This document shows, piece by piece, positions 1 to 6,955 of a stretch of DNA of 13,033 bases. The notes below the pieces were generated by a model. The model was given only the letters and a program-made list of their open reading frames with translations. It was not told the origin of the DNA and ran no database searches. The translations under genes were made by a program, and so were the position numbers. The stretch comes from Candidatus Kaiserbacteria bacterium (GTDB lineage Bacteria > Patescibacteriota > Minisyncoccia > Phycocordibacterales > Phycocordibacteraceae), in the NCBI GenBank assembly GCA_016182285.1, contig JACOXQ010000063.1:1-13033 (forward strand), in the 5' to 3' direction. Position 1 is the first letter of the stretch. Each line of letters starts with the position of its first letter.

Positions 1-1247
1 GAATATTGGCCGATCGCCGTGAAGTACGTGTCCCCGAGATACCATGGTTCGTTGAAGACTTCTCTTTTCCACTCCGGAGTCGGGAGTAAGCCGCCGACTT
101 CCCCGGGCAGGTCTATGCCGGTCCGGCTCCCAAGTCCGAACTGTCTATACCAATAATTAAGCCTATCTATGCCGAGACCCTTCTGATTCTCAAATCCGCC
201 GCCGACTGCATAGAAAAAGATGTCCGACGACCACGCCAGAGCGTCTCGCACGTCCATTAATCCGAGCGCCTTCCACCCCTTATAGATAAAGGACTTGCCG
301 GGATGGTACGGGTCCGGCAGAGATATAAATCCCGGGTCGTCAATAATTGTAGATGGAGTTATGATTCCGTCGGTGAGAGCTCCTGAAGCGATAAAAGGCT
401 TCACGATGGAGCCCGGCGCATACACTCCGCGAACAGCGTGGTCAAGAAACGGACGCCCTGGATTTTTTGAGTATGACGCTATAGTTTCGGCTGGACTGCC
501 GTTGCTCATCACGTTCGGGTCATAGCTCGGGTATGAGACGATTGCGCGCACCGCGCCCGTTTGAACGGACATGATAACTCCGGCTCCTGCGATGAATCCG
601 TACCTTCCGGCGATATCGGCGATCGCGCGCGCGAGATGCCGCTCAAGGTCCGCATCAACCGAAAGGCGGAGTGTCTTCCCGTCTTCCGGCCTGACGACAG
701 CGCCTTCGGAGCGAACTCTGCCGAGGGCGTCCCTCTCTGTGAGCAGTTGGCCGTTCCTACCGGCCAGACGCGCATCGTACTGCGCCTCCAGTCCCGCAAT
801 TCCAGTTTCTTTCGTCTCGTAGTAAATTCCTTTTGAATCTTTTTTCGGATACGAGACATAGCCGATGATCTGCCCAAGAGACGGCATCGGATAATTGCGT
901 CTCATCGCGCCGTCCTCGCCCTCGGCGTTCTCCGCGAGCACTTTTCCGTTCACGTCGGTGATGACGCCGCGCGGTGCGAAAAGTATTTCCACCTCAAGGC
1001 TGTTGTGCTCGCTCTCGGCGGCAAACGCCGTACCGTTCGTAACTTGCAGATTCCACGTCCTAATGACGAGAACGGAGAACACAAGAGCCAGGACAACCGA
1101 GAGATAAAAGAACGTTCCGCGAGAGAGGGGCTTCTCCAGCCGTCCTTCAAAACGCGCCGTATCAAATGCGGGCGCGTTTGATGCATCCAGAAATATCTCG
1201 TCAGGAGCTATTTCCGGGTCCTTCCGCGCCGCAAGCGTCCATTTCAT
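1..1247 (-). CDS. mrdA: Penicillin-binding protein 2 (elongation transpeptidase), C-terminus cut by window edge
   Basis: Class B PBP that cross-links peptidoglycan during cell elongation with the MreBCD scaffold; it acts outside the membrane, anchored by one N-terminal helix. 415 residues are visible, open to the window edge. Seen: a cytoplasmic N-terminus, a membrane segment at about residues 44-63 (TFFYLSVVLALVFSVLVI), a dimerisation-type region with APRGVITD (91-98), then the transpeptidase domain with YAPGSIVKP, giving catalytic Ser280 and Lys283 (SxxK), and the second motif as SSD (340-342), an SxD form also found in E. coli PBP2. The KTG motif would lie beyond position 1. The start ATG at 1247 overlaps the upstream stop as ATGA, implying translational coupling. 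Last visible gene of the proS-mre operon. Family assignment is confident; PBP2 rather than another class B PBP follows from the mre context. Confidence 0.93.
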   Translation of the reverse strand, partial: MKWTLAARKDPEIAPDEIFLDASNAPAFDTARFEGRLEKPLSRGTFFYLSVVLALVFSVLVIRTWNLQVTNGTAFAAESEHNSLEVEILFAPRGVITDVNGKVLAENAEGEDGAMRRNYPMPSLGQIIGYVSYPKKDSKGIYYETKETGIAGLEAQYDARLAGRNGQLLTERDALGRVRSEGAVVRPEDGKTLRLSVDADLERHLARAIADIAGRYGFIAGAGVIMSVQTGAVRAIVSYPSYDPNVMSNGSPAETIASYSKNPGRPFLDHAVRGVYAPGSIVKPFIASGALTDGIITPSTIIDDPGFISLPDPYHPGKSFIYKGWKALGLMDVRDALAWSSDIFFYAVGGGFENQKGLGIDRLNYWYRQFGLGSRTGIDLPGEVGGLLPTPEWKREVFNEPWYLGDTYFTAIGQY

Positions 1248-1498
1248 TCTCCGATAATACTTGTTTTAAGGCGGCTGCGCACGAAGAAGGCGACGACCGT
1301 CACGATGGCGCCATACAGGGAGAACACCGGAACGGCGTAGGTCTGCGGGGCGTAATACAGCGTATCAACGAAGATTCCTGCCGCAAGCGGAACCAGCGGC
1401 TCAAAGAGCGATGCTCCGACTGCAAGAATAATCGTGAACGGCAAAGGGAAAAGCACTGCGGAAATGAACGGAATAAAAGCAGCGAGTCCGCGAATCAT
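1244..1498 (-). CDS. mreD: Short MreD-like membrane protein
   Basis: Hydrophobic protein of 84 residues in the position of mreD, between mreC and PBP2. MreD is an integral membrane partner of MreC in the elongasome and usually has about 160 residues with five or more membrane helices. This one is about half that, with three or so hydrophobic stretches (IRGLAAFIPFISAVLFPLP, TIILAVGASLFEPLVPLAAG, and a YAVPVFSLYGAIVTVVAFF region) and a basic C-terminus (RSRLK). I place the start at 1498 because this ATG overlaps the mreC stop as ATGA; an in-frame ATG at 1534 would lie deep inside mreC. The gene ends in another ATGA overlap with mrdA. Similarity to MreD is too weak to judge by eye, so the name rests mainly on synteny and hydrophobicity. 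Confidence 0.6.
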   Translation of the reverse strand: MIRGLAAFIPFISAVLFPLPFTIILAVGASLFEPLVPLAAGIFVDTLYYAPQTYAVPVFSLYGAIVTVVAFFVRSRLKTSIIGE

Positions 1499-2283
1499 GG
1501 AGAAAATACGCCCGTGTCGCGCACTGACGTCCATGCGACTGAAAACAGGTTCAGCGCAGGCATGATGCGCAGAATGACGGAGGGCGACGACTGGCCGCTG
1601 TCTATTCCAACAACACTGCCGAGCGGCAGCATCCCCGGACCAGGAACGAATACGGCGTCCCCGACCGCTATGCCGGCGGAACGCGGAGCGGACGCGTTCA
1701 TGGCGCCGGCGCCGGCGCCTCTGATGATTATGGGGATGTTCGCCTTTCCGACCCAGCCGTTTGTAACCATGTCCGGAGCGGAAAAGAGAGTCGCCCGCGA
1801 GAAGTTTTCATGCACGACAGAGATGACGCCGAGAGGCACGTTGCCCTCGCCGAATACTTCCATGCCGAGAGCGATACCGTCTTCGCCGCCTGCAGAAAGA
1901 ACAAGAACATCGTACGCGCTCTGCGGCGGGCGTGCGACAACGCCGGCAACGATTCCAGTGTCGTGCGGCGCGAGTTTTGACAAGCTTTCTATTTTTTTAA
2001 CCAAAGACAGGTTCTCGTTCGCAAGGGCGTTATTTTCACTCGCAAGTTTTTCATTTTGCGACGCCAGCTTCGCCGTGTCGCCAAAGATGCTGAGGAGTGC
2101 GCGGCTATTTTCCGCGAGCGCGTCTGACGCGCGGAGTGCGGGGTTGAACATGGTCCAGAAAAAGTCCGGTGCGAGCAGGCGCATAAGCAATACGAAAACG
2201 GCGAAGACAAGCGCGTATGCGCCCCACGAAAAGTTCGCGGAAGAAAACAGTGCGTTACGCTTCGTTAAGTATGTCTTCTTCAT
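1495..2283 (-). CDS. mreC: Rod shape-determining protein MreC
   Basis: MreC is a bitopic membrane protein that links MreB filaments to the extracellular synthases and activates PBP2. From the ATG at 2283 it has 262 residues, a normal length. Visible layout: basic N-terminus (MKKTYLTKR), one membrane helix at about 22-37 (AYALVFAVFVLLMRLL), a coiled coil at about 52-102 rich in Ala, Glu, Asn and Leu (KLASQNEKLASENNALANEN), then the beta-barrel domain with GVVARPPQSAYDVLVLSAG and GIALGMEVFGEGNVPLGVIS. A stretch near 1700-1720 is a GGCGCC repeat coding for alternating Gly-Ala. TTG codons just upstream could extend it by two residues. The start lies inside the end of mreB (29-nt overlap) and the stop overlaps mreD as ATGA. 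Confidence 0.9.
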   Translation of the reverse strand: MKKTYLTKRNALFSSANFSWGAYALVFAVFVLLMRLLAPDFFWTMFNPALRASDALAENSRALLSIFGDTAKLASQNEKLASENNALANENLSLVKKIESLSKLAPHDTGIVAGVVARPPQSAYDVLVLSAGGEDGIALGMEVFGEGNVPLGVISVVHENFSRATLFSAPDMVTNGWVGKANIPIIIRGAGAGAMNASAPRSAGIAVGDAVFVPGPGMLPLGSVVGIDSGQSSPSVILRIMPALNLFSVAWTSVRDTGVFSP

Positions 2284-3307
2284 CAACAAAGAAATCCCCG
2301 TACGGTTCAGGGTCTTCGGTCACGATGCCGGCTCCGCGCACCACCGCGGTCAATGGGTCTGGCGCGACCCGTACAGGCACGCCGAGCATCTTCGCGAGTA
2401 TATGCGGGAGTCCGCGCAATAAGGCGCCGCCGCCGAAGACGGTCACGCCGTGCTGGAGCACGTCCGAGAGCAGCTCGGGCGGCGTCGCCTCAATGACCTC
2501 CTTCATCGCATCCATAAGCGCATCGAGAGAGGGCGCGATGGCGTCGCGGATATGAGCGTCTGTGAGCGATATCTCGCGCGGAAGTCCCGTCGCATAGTCG
2601 CGCCCGCGCACGCTCCGCGTAAGCGCTTCCGAAAGCGGCATCACCGCGCCGATCGCTATTTTCACGTCCTCGGCGGTGCGTTCGCCTATGCCGAGCTTAA
2701 ATTCGCTCCGTACATAATCAATGATGTTGTCGTTGAAGCGGTCGCCGGCGACGTGCGAGCTCTTGGATGCGACTACGCCCCTAAGCGCAATGACGGCGAT
2801 ATCGGTCGTCCCTCCTCCGATGTCCAGCACCATCGTGCCGACCGCGTCAGAGACAGGCAGTTTCGCGCCGATGGCGCCTGCGACCGGCTCCTCCAGAATA
2901 ATCGCTTCGCGCGCGCCGGCGTTCTTTGCCGCGTCGCGCACCGCGCGGCTCTGCACGTTGGTCACGCCGGTCGGCACGCCGATGACGACGCGCGGACCGA
3001 AAAGCCGCATGCGGTCGCTCTGCGCTTTGCCGATGAGGTACGTAAGAAGCTCTTCGGTCACTTCAAAGTCGGAGATGACGCCGTGGCTGAGCGGACGCAC
3101 GACGCGGATGTGCGCAGGCGTTTTACCCAACATGGTCTTGGCCTCTTTACCTACAGCGACAACCTGATGGGTTTTGTCGTTAACCGCCACCACCGAAGGC
3201 TCGTTGATAACGATGCCCTTCCCCCGCACATAGACGAGCGTATTCGTCGTCCCGAGGTCAATCGCGATATCGTTGCTGAAGAGTAAATTCTTAGAAAATT
3301 TCGCCAT
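2255..3307 (-). CDS. mreB: Rod shape-determining protein MreB (copy 1, in the mre operon)
   Basis: Bacterial actin homologue that polymerises on the inner face of the membrane and orients cell-wall synthesis. 350 residues, usual length. Motifs of the actin/Hsp70 fold: phosphate 1 DLGTTNT at 17-23, catalytic region EEPVAGAIGA (139-148), phosphate 2 DIGGGTTD at 162-169, and adenosine motif FGGGALLRGLP at 291-301. The N-terminal MAKFSKNLLF is a plausible short membrane-binding segment. The C-terminus carries an acidic tail after about residue 330 (EDPEPYGDFFVDEEDILNEA). The ATG lies 17 nt inside the end of proS and the stop lies inside mreC, so the gene is embedded in the operon and has no promoter of its own that I can see. 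A paralogue is at 6952-7977. Confidence 0.97.
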   Translation of the reverse strand: MAKFSKNLLFSNDIAIDLGTTNTLVYVRGKGIVINEPSVVAVNDKTHQVVAVGKEAKTMLGKTPAHIRVVRPLSHGVISDFEVTEELLTYLIGKAQSDRMRLFGPRVVIGVPTGVTNVQSRAVRDAAKNAGAREAIILEEPVAGAIGAKLPVSDAVGTMVLDIGGGTTDIAVIALRGVVASKSSHVAGDRFNDNIIDYVRSEFKLGIGERTAEDVKIAIGAVMPLSEALTRSVRGRDYATGLPREISLTDAHIRDAIAPSLDALMDAMKEVIEATPPELLSDVLQHGVTVFGGGALLRGLPHILAKMLGVPVRVAPDPLTAVVRGAGIVTEDPEPYGDFFVDEEDILNEA

Positions 3308-4520
3308 ACCGTTTTTTTACAACTTCTCTGGTCGCACGATTCACGACTTCAAATTCTCCGGACGCAACTGCGTCTTTGCCGACCACTATGCGCTTCGGAA
3401 TACCGAGCAAGTCGCTTTCCGCGAACTTCTCTCCGGCGCGCAGATCGCGGTCGTCGTATAAAACTTCAATACCTGCCTTCGTCATATCAGCATAGAGAGC
3501 GTCTGCTGTTTTAGAAATTTCATCCCCATCTTTACCGAGCGAGACCAGATGCACAGCAAAGGGCGCGACCGATTCAGGCCAGACCAAGCCTTTTTCGTCG
3601 GCGAGCACCTCAACAATCGCCCCCATAAGCCGCGTGGGACCGATGCCGTAACAGCCCATAACCACTGGTTTTCGGACTCCGGATTGGTCGGAGTACAGAA
3701 GACCGAGCGGCTCTGAAAAGCGCGTGCCGAGCTTGAAGATATTGCCGACCTCCGCCGCCTGCATTTCTTCAAGACCCTCCCGCGACAAACTTAAATCGTC
3801 AAGGACCTCGTCGGTAAGAACTTCTTTGTTAATTGCGATATTCTTCTCGCGCGATACATATACCGTGTCCTCTCCGGCCGCGCAGAGCGTCTGGAACTCG
3901 TGGCTGTATTTAGAAAAAGCGCCGCCGGAGGCGAATGTCATAAACGTTTTGTCGCCGATGCCCGCGCGCTTAAACACCGTCCTATACGCATCCGCCGCAC
4001 GTTCATAAAATGCATCTAGGTCTTTTTGGTCGGTATGGAACGAATACAAGTCTTTCATTAAGAACTCGCGTCCGCGCATAATGCCGGACTTCGCGCGCTC
4101 TTCGTTCCTAAACTTCGTCTGTATCTGGTATGCGGAGAACGGCAGGTCGCGATACGAGCTCGCGTGCTGTGACGCGATATGCGTAATCGCTTCTTCCTGC
4201 GTCCAGCCGAGACCGAGTTCCCCGCCGACGTTGAGAGAGGTCTTAAACCAGACATCTTGTTCCCATCGGTCCGTCTTTTTCCACAACTCCGGATTCTGGA
4301 GCGAAGAAAGCAATACTTCCTGTCCGCCGAGCGCGTTCATCTCTTCGCGGATAATCTGCACTATTTTATTCAACACGCGCAGGCCGAGCGGTAGATATGA
4401 ATACACGCCAGCCATCTCTTTATGAATATAACCGGCGCGCACCAAGAGCTGCGCATTTTTTGCAACCTCATCGGAGGGCGCCTCCCGCCGCGCTTTCGTA
4501 AACAGCCGTGACTGCCTCAT
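3291..4520 (-). CDS. proS: Prolyl-tRNA synthetase, short form lacking the editing insertion
   Basis: Class II aminoacyl-tRNA synthetase charging tRNA-Pro. 409 residues from the ATG at 4520; the N-terminus MRQSRLF is the family's usual one, whereas an upstream in-frame ATG at 4577 lies inside a terminator hairpin and is rejected. Visible: GVYSYLPLGLRVL (38-50), motif 2 region TKFRNEERAKSGIMRGREF (135-153), motif 3 GCYGIGPTRLM (289-299), then the anticodon-binding domain (about 318-409, with YDDRDLRAGEKF). Bacterial ProS of the long type has about 570 residues with a ~180-residue editing domain (INS) between motifs 2 and 3; only a short linker is present here, as in the short alphaproteobacterial and mitochondrial type. 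First gene of the mre operon, overlapping mreB by 17 nt. Confidence 0.96.
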   Translation of the reverse strand: MRQSRLFTKARREAPSDEVAKNAQLLVRAGYIHKEMAGVYSYLPLGLRVLNKIVQIIREEMNALGGQEVLLSSLQNPELWKKTDRWEQDVWFKTSLNVGGELGLGWTQEEAITHIASQHASSYRDLPFSAYQIQTKFRNEERAKSGIMRGREFLMKDLYSFHTDQKDLDAFYERAADAYRTVFKRAGIGDKTFMTFASGGAFSKYSHEFQTLCAAGEDTVYVSREKNIAINKEVLTDEVLDDLSLSREGLEEMQAAEVGNIFKLGTRFSEPLGLLYSDQSGVRKPVVMGCYGIGPTRLMGAIVEVLADEKGLVWPESVAPFAVHLVSLGKDGDEISKTADALYADMTKAGIEVLYDDRDLRAGEKFAESDLLGIPKRIVVGKDAVASGEFEVVNRATREVVKKRYGEIF

Positions 4521-4526
4521 GGCCAC

Positions 4527-4555
4527 AGTATATGCCCCGCCTGCCCCAAGCGCAA
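4527..4555 (-). promoter_or_regulatory. Promoter of the proS-mreBCD-mrdA operon, giving a near-leaderless mRNA
   Basis: On the minus strand a -10 box TATACT (4532-4527) lies 6 nt before the proS ATG. A weak -35, TTGCGC (4555-4550), sits exactly 17 nt upstream of it. With the usual 6-7 nt from -10 to start, transcription would begin at or next to the A of the ATG at 4520. The -35 overlaps the 3' arm of the rseP terminator. The -10 match is good (5/6), the -35 poor (3/6). Confidence 0.55.
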
Positions 4556-4583
4556 AACTTGGACATCGGATGTCCAAGTTTTT
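4554..4583 (-). terminator. Rho-independent terminator after rseP (possibly bidirectional)
   Basis: A perfect 13-bp inverted repeat (4554-4566 with 4570-4582, loop CGG) has four A on one side and five T on the other in plus-strand reading. It follows the rseP stop by 12 nt on the minus strand, where the hairpin ends in TTTT. It separates frr-rseP from the proS operon. It would also work on the plus strand, where no gene ends nearby. Confidence 0.75.
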
Positions 4584-4594
4584 GTGTGGTGTAG

Positions 4595-5698
4595 TTAGCC
4601 GACGATGCGGGAGATGTCGTTAACGGTTACGACGAGCATTAGAAGGATGAGAAGAAGGAAGCCGATGCCGTTCAGAGCTTGGGCTACGACTGGCTTGATC
4701 GGACGGCGGATGACGCTTTCAATAATTACAAAAAGTAAGCGGCCGCCGTCCAGCGCCGGGACCGGAATAAGGTTAATGAGTGCGAGATTGATGGAAATAA
4801 TCGCCATGAGCGCGAGGAGATTGCCGATTCCCTGCGCGGACGCGGAGCCGACGATGCCCGCGATGCCGACCGGACCGGCCACCTGCGAGAGGTCGGCCGA
4901 GAGCGTGAAGACGCCGAAGAAGAAATGCCAGAGCCCGACGGCTGTCAGCCGGGTCGCCTCCAACGTGAGGCGTGCGCCTTCTACGATTGCCGAACCGAAC
5001 GAGACCGGCACGATGCCGATAGTCGCCACTTCTATGCCGAGCGCGGCGCGCGAGGGGTCGGAAAGGATGATTCCCGTTTCCGGGCGCGCGAATACCGTCT
5101 CCTCTTCTCCGCTCCCGTGCCGGACAGAGAGTGCGATAGTTACGTTCCCTTTCCCATTGGCGACGAATTCGGTGAAAGAGGCCGGGTCAGCGCCAGAAAA
5201 AGCGAAGTGGCCATCCTCGGCGGAGAGGATGACATCGCCGGGACGAAGCCCCGCGCTCGCGGCAGGCGAGGCCTGCAGCACATTCGCCACAGCGAGCTGT
5301 ACATCCCGCGCGAAAGCGGCTTCCTCCGGCGAGAGCGCGCGCGGAGTGCCGGCGACAAGCGCTCCGGTTATGAGCACGTATGCGAAGAGCATATTCATCG
5401 CCACGCCGGCGACGAGAACGAGCGCTTGTGCCAAACGAGTTTTTGAAGAAAATGAGTTTGGCATCCCGAGCTTGTCGAGGGACGCATCCTCTCCAAATAT
5501 CTTCACAAACCCGCCGAATGGCAGCCAGTTAAGCGTATATTCCGTCTCCCCCACCTTCCCGATAACGAGCGCGCGCGGCGGATAGCCGAGACCGAATTCG
5601 TCCACGCGCATTCCCGACCACTTCGCCGCAAGGAAGTGCCCGAATTCGTGCACCACGATGAGTGCAATTATGACGAGAATGAAGATTAGAATTTCCAT
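4595..5698 (-). CDS. rseP: Site-2 metalloprotease RseP/RasP family
   Basis: Membrane-embedded zinc protease that cuts transmembrane substrates such as anti-sigma factors and signal-peptide remnants. 367 residues, close to the family's ~370-450. Seen: first membrane helix with the zinc motif HEFGH at 17-21, followed by the conserved RVDEFGLGYPPR region (31-42); NWLPFGGFVKIFGE (57-70); membrane helix at about 90-116 (GVAMNMLFAYVLITGALVAG); one PDZ domain at about 135-208 (AGLRPGDVILSAEDG); then the C-terminal helices with NLIPVPALDGGR, whose Asp317 is the third zinc ligand. A last hydrophobic helix is at about 344-360. The start is 2 nt after the frr stop, so it is co-transcribed with frr. Substrate unknown. 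A terminator follows. Confidence 0.95.
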   Translation of the reverse strand: MEILIFILVIIALIVVHEFGHFLAAKWSGMRVDEFGLGYPPRALVIGKVGETEYTLNWLPFGGFVKIFGEDASLDKLGMPNSFSSKTRLAQALVLVAGVAMNMLFAYVLITGALVAGTPRALSPEEAAFARDVQLAVANVLQASPAASAGLRPGDVILSAEDGHFAFSGADPASFTEFVANGKGNVTIALSVRHGSGEEETVFARPETGIILSDPSRAALGIEVATIGIVPVSFGSAIVEGARLTLEATRLTAVGLWHFFFGVFTLSADLSQVAGPVGIAGIVGSASAQGIGNLLALMAIISINLALINLIPVPALDGGRLLFVIIESVIRRPIKPVVAQALNGIGFLLLILLMLVVTVNDISRIVG

Positions 5699-5700
5699 GC

Positions 5701-6252
5701 CTAGAGCCTAATTTCCTGTTCTTTCTTTTCCAAAATTTTCAGAAGCGAGTCATTTCCGGCGTCAATCAATTTCTGAATTTCAATTTTATGGCGCGCAACT
5801 TCGTCCTCGCCGATCCCGCCCGCTTTCTCTGCGGCTTCAAGCGCTTTAAGCGCGTCGGTGCGGTGCGAGCGCAACGCCACTTTGGCTTGTTCGGTCTTGT
5901 CGCCGGCAATTTTAGAGAGTTGTGTGCGCCGTTCGCTGGTTAATTCTGGAAATGAAATACGCAACCCTTGGTCATCAGTGGAAACACCGACTCCCAGATC
6001 GGCGTCTGTGATGCCTTTTTCTATTGCTTTCGTCAACGTCTTGTCCCAAGGAATTATACGAAGGGTGCGGGCGTCTTCTACCGAGACGCTCCCGAGCTCG
6101 CGCAATGGAGTGCGCGCTCCATAAGCCTCGGGCTTCACGCCGTCCAGGAGTGTCGGCGTCGCGCGGCCGGTACGCACGCCAGAGAGCTCGCGCGCGAGCC
6201 ATTCTTCGGTCTCTTTTATTTTATTTTTAAGCAACGTAAAATCGTATGCCAT
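5701..6252 (-). CDS. frr: Ribosome recycling factor
   Basis: RRF works with EF-G to split post-termination ribosomes in the cytoplasm. 183 residues, the normal length for the family (about 185). Recognisable family blocks: VRTGRATPTLLDGV (26-39) in the first helix of the triple-helix bundle, the PLRELGSVSVEDARTLRIIPWDK stretch (in two pieces, 49-71, the beta-rich head domain), ISFPELTSERRTQLSKIAGD (99-118), and a highly charged C-terminal helix ending in KKEQEIRL. It has its own promoter: TGG-TATAAT ends 6 nt before the ATG, inside the stop region of the upstream holB-like gene. It is followed after 2 nt by rseP. Nothing unusual in the protein. Confidence 0.97.
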   Translation of the reverse strand: MAYDFTLLKNKIKETEEWLARELSGVRTGRATPTLLDGVKPEAYGARTPLRELGSVSVEDARTLRIIPWDKTLTKAIEKGITDADLGVGVSTDDQGLRISFPELTSERRTQLSKIAGDKTEQAKVALRSHRTDALKALEAAEKAGGIGEDEVARHKIEIQKLIDAGNDSLLKILEKKEQEIRL

Positions 6253-6258
6253 TTCTTA

Positions 6259-6267
6259 ATTATACCA
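6259..6267 (-). promoter_or_regulatory. Extended -10 promoter of frr-rseP, leaderless type
   Basis: Minus strand TGG followed by a perfect TATAAT (6264-6259), then 6 nt to the frr ATG at 6252. The box overlaps the stop codon (6260-6262) of the upstream gene. No good -35 is visible, which the extended TGN element could offset. A 7-bp inverted repeat (6270-6276 with 6283-6289) lies just upstream. Confidence 0.65.
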
Positions 6268-6955
6268 AATCTCTCGGAATAACGAGAGAGAGATGCTCCA
6301 GAATCATTTTTACCGGCGCGCTGCGGTCGTGCAAGTAGCCTCGTAAGGTTGCAATGTCCGACAATAGCGCCGTACTTTCTACCGAAGTTAAACTTCGGTA
6401 AGCAACTGCCTCAATGCCGTTTAATATCGCGAGCGCTTCTTCGCGTAATTCCCGCCGCTCTTCTTCATCCTTTCCGTTCGTGAGCCTTTTTATAATCGCG
6501 CTTCTTCTTTCTTTGTTTGCTTTTATGAATTCTTCTGCAGGATTTACTTTGTGCCTAGTGCTTGTTTGAGATTTGAGATTTGAGATTTGAGATTTCAAAA
6601 CTTGCACTCGCGAGCGCAGTGTTAGAAGAATTCCACCAAGTGACGGCATGATTAAAAATAAGTACGTCCCGCGCGGTGGTTCTTCAAAAAGCTTCAGAAG
6701 CGCGTTCTGCGCTTCGTGGTACGCGCGGCTCGCGGTAATGATGATGACTTTCGTATCGCCCGAAAAAGGAGCCCCCGCGGCGAGCTCCGTTACTCGCCGC
6801 GCGTCCTCAACAGAAAGTAATCCGTAACGCAGTACAACAACGTCGGGATTATTTTCAATCTTCATCCCCAACTCCTTCCCCGCCCACGCCTGCGCTACTC
6901 CAATCCCCTCCTCCGTCCCCGCTTCTATCACAAACGCGTGGTGTCTAGTGGTCAT
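6260..6955 (-). CDS. holB: DNA polymerase III delta-prime subunit-like protein, minimal form
   Basis: Clamp-loader component that helps place the sliding clamp at primed DNA. 231 residues, shorter than the ~300-330 of typical delta-prime. The clearest signature is QNALLKLFEEPPRGTYLF (83-100) followed by LLTLRSRVQ (110-118), which matches the AAA+ sensor region and the SRC/SRV arginine segment of delta-prime and DnaX. I see no Walker A P-loop and no zinc module, as expected for an inactive ATPase with a reduced N-terminus. A low-complexity stretch at 119-130 (LKSQISNLKSQT) is coded by a 4.4-copy heptamer repeat and looks like an insertion. The start forms an ATGA overlap with the upstream mreB paralogue; the stop overlaps the frr promoter. 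The exact subunit name is inference from the motif. Confidence 0.82.
   Translation of the reverse strand: MTTRHHAFVIEAGTEEGIGVAQAWAGKELGMKIENNPDVVVLRYGLLSVEDARRVTELAAGAPFSGDTKVIIITASRAYHEAQNALLKLFEEPPRGTYLFLIMPSLGGILLTLRSRVQVLKSQISNLKSQTSTRHKVNPAEEFIKANKERRSAIIKRLTNGKDEEERRELREEALAILNGIEAVAYRSLTSVESTALLSDIATLRGYLHDRSAPVKMILEHLSLVIPRDLV
6565..6595. repeat. Heptamer tandem repeat inside the holB-like gene
   Basis: 4.4 copies of TTTGAGA in plus-strand reading, all identical. Three units make 21 nt or seven codons, so the repeat codes for a Lys-Ser-Gln-Ile-Ser-Asn-Leu pattern and copy changes in steps other than three would shift the frame. Confidence 0.9.

Noticed and set aside
1700..1720. GGCGCC repeat in mreC
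   Set aside because: Three units coding Gly-Ala in frame; ordinary low complexity in a GC-rich gene.
1166..2422. Long plus-strand open frame of 418 codons
   Set aside because: It lies antisense to mrdA, mreD and mreC, which have clear family motifs, and its translation is low-complexity Ser/Thr/Arg-rich sequence.
2450..3286. Plus-strand open frame of 278 codons
   Set aside because: Antisense shadow of mreB copy 1; His/Arg-rich with no recognisable fold.
4521..4577. Upstream start for proS at 4577
   Set aside because: It would be translated from inside the terminator stem and upstream of the -10 box; the family N-terminus begins at 4520.
4605..5585. Plus-strand open frame of 326 codons
   Set aside because: Antisense shadow of rseP; no domain or motif, composition typical of a reversed GC-rich gene.
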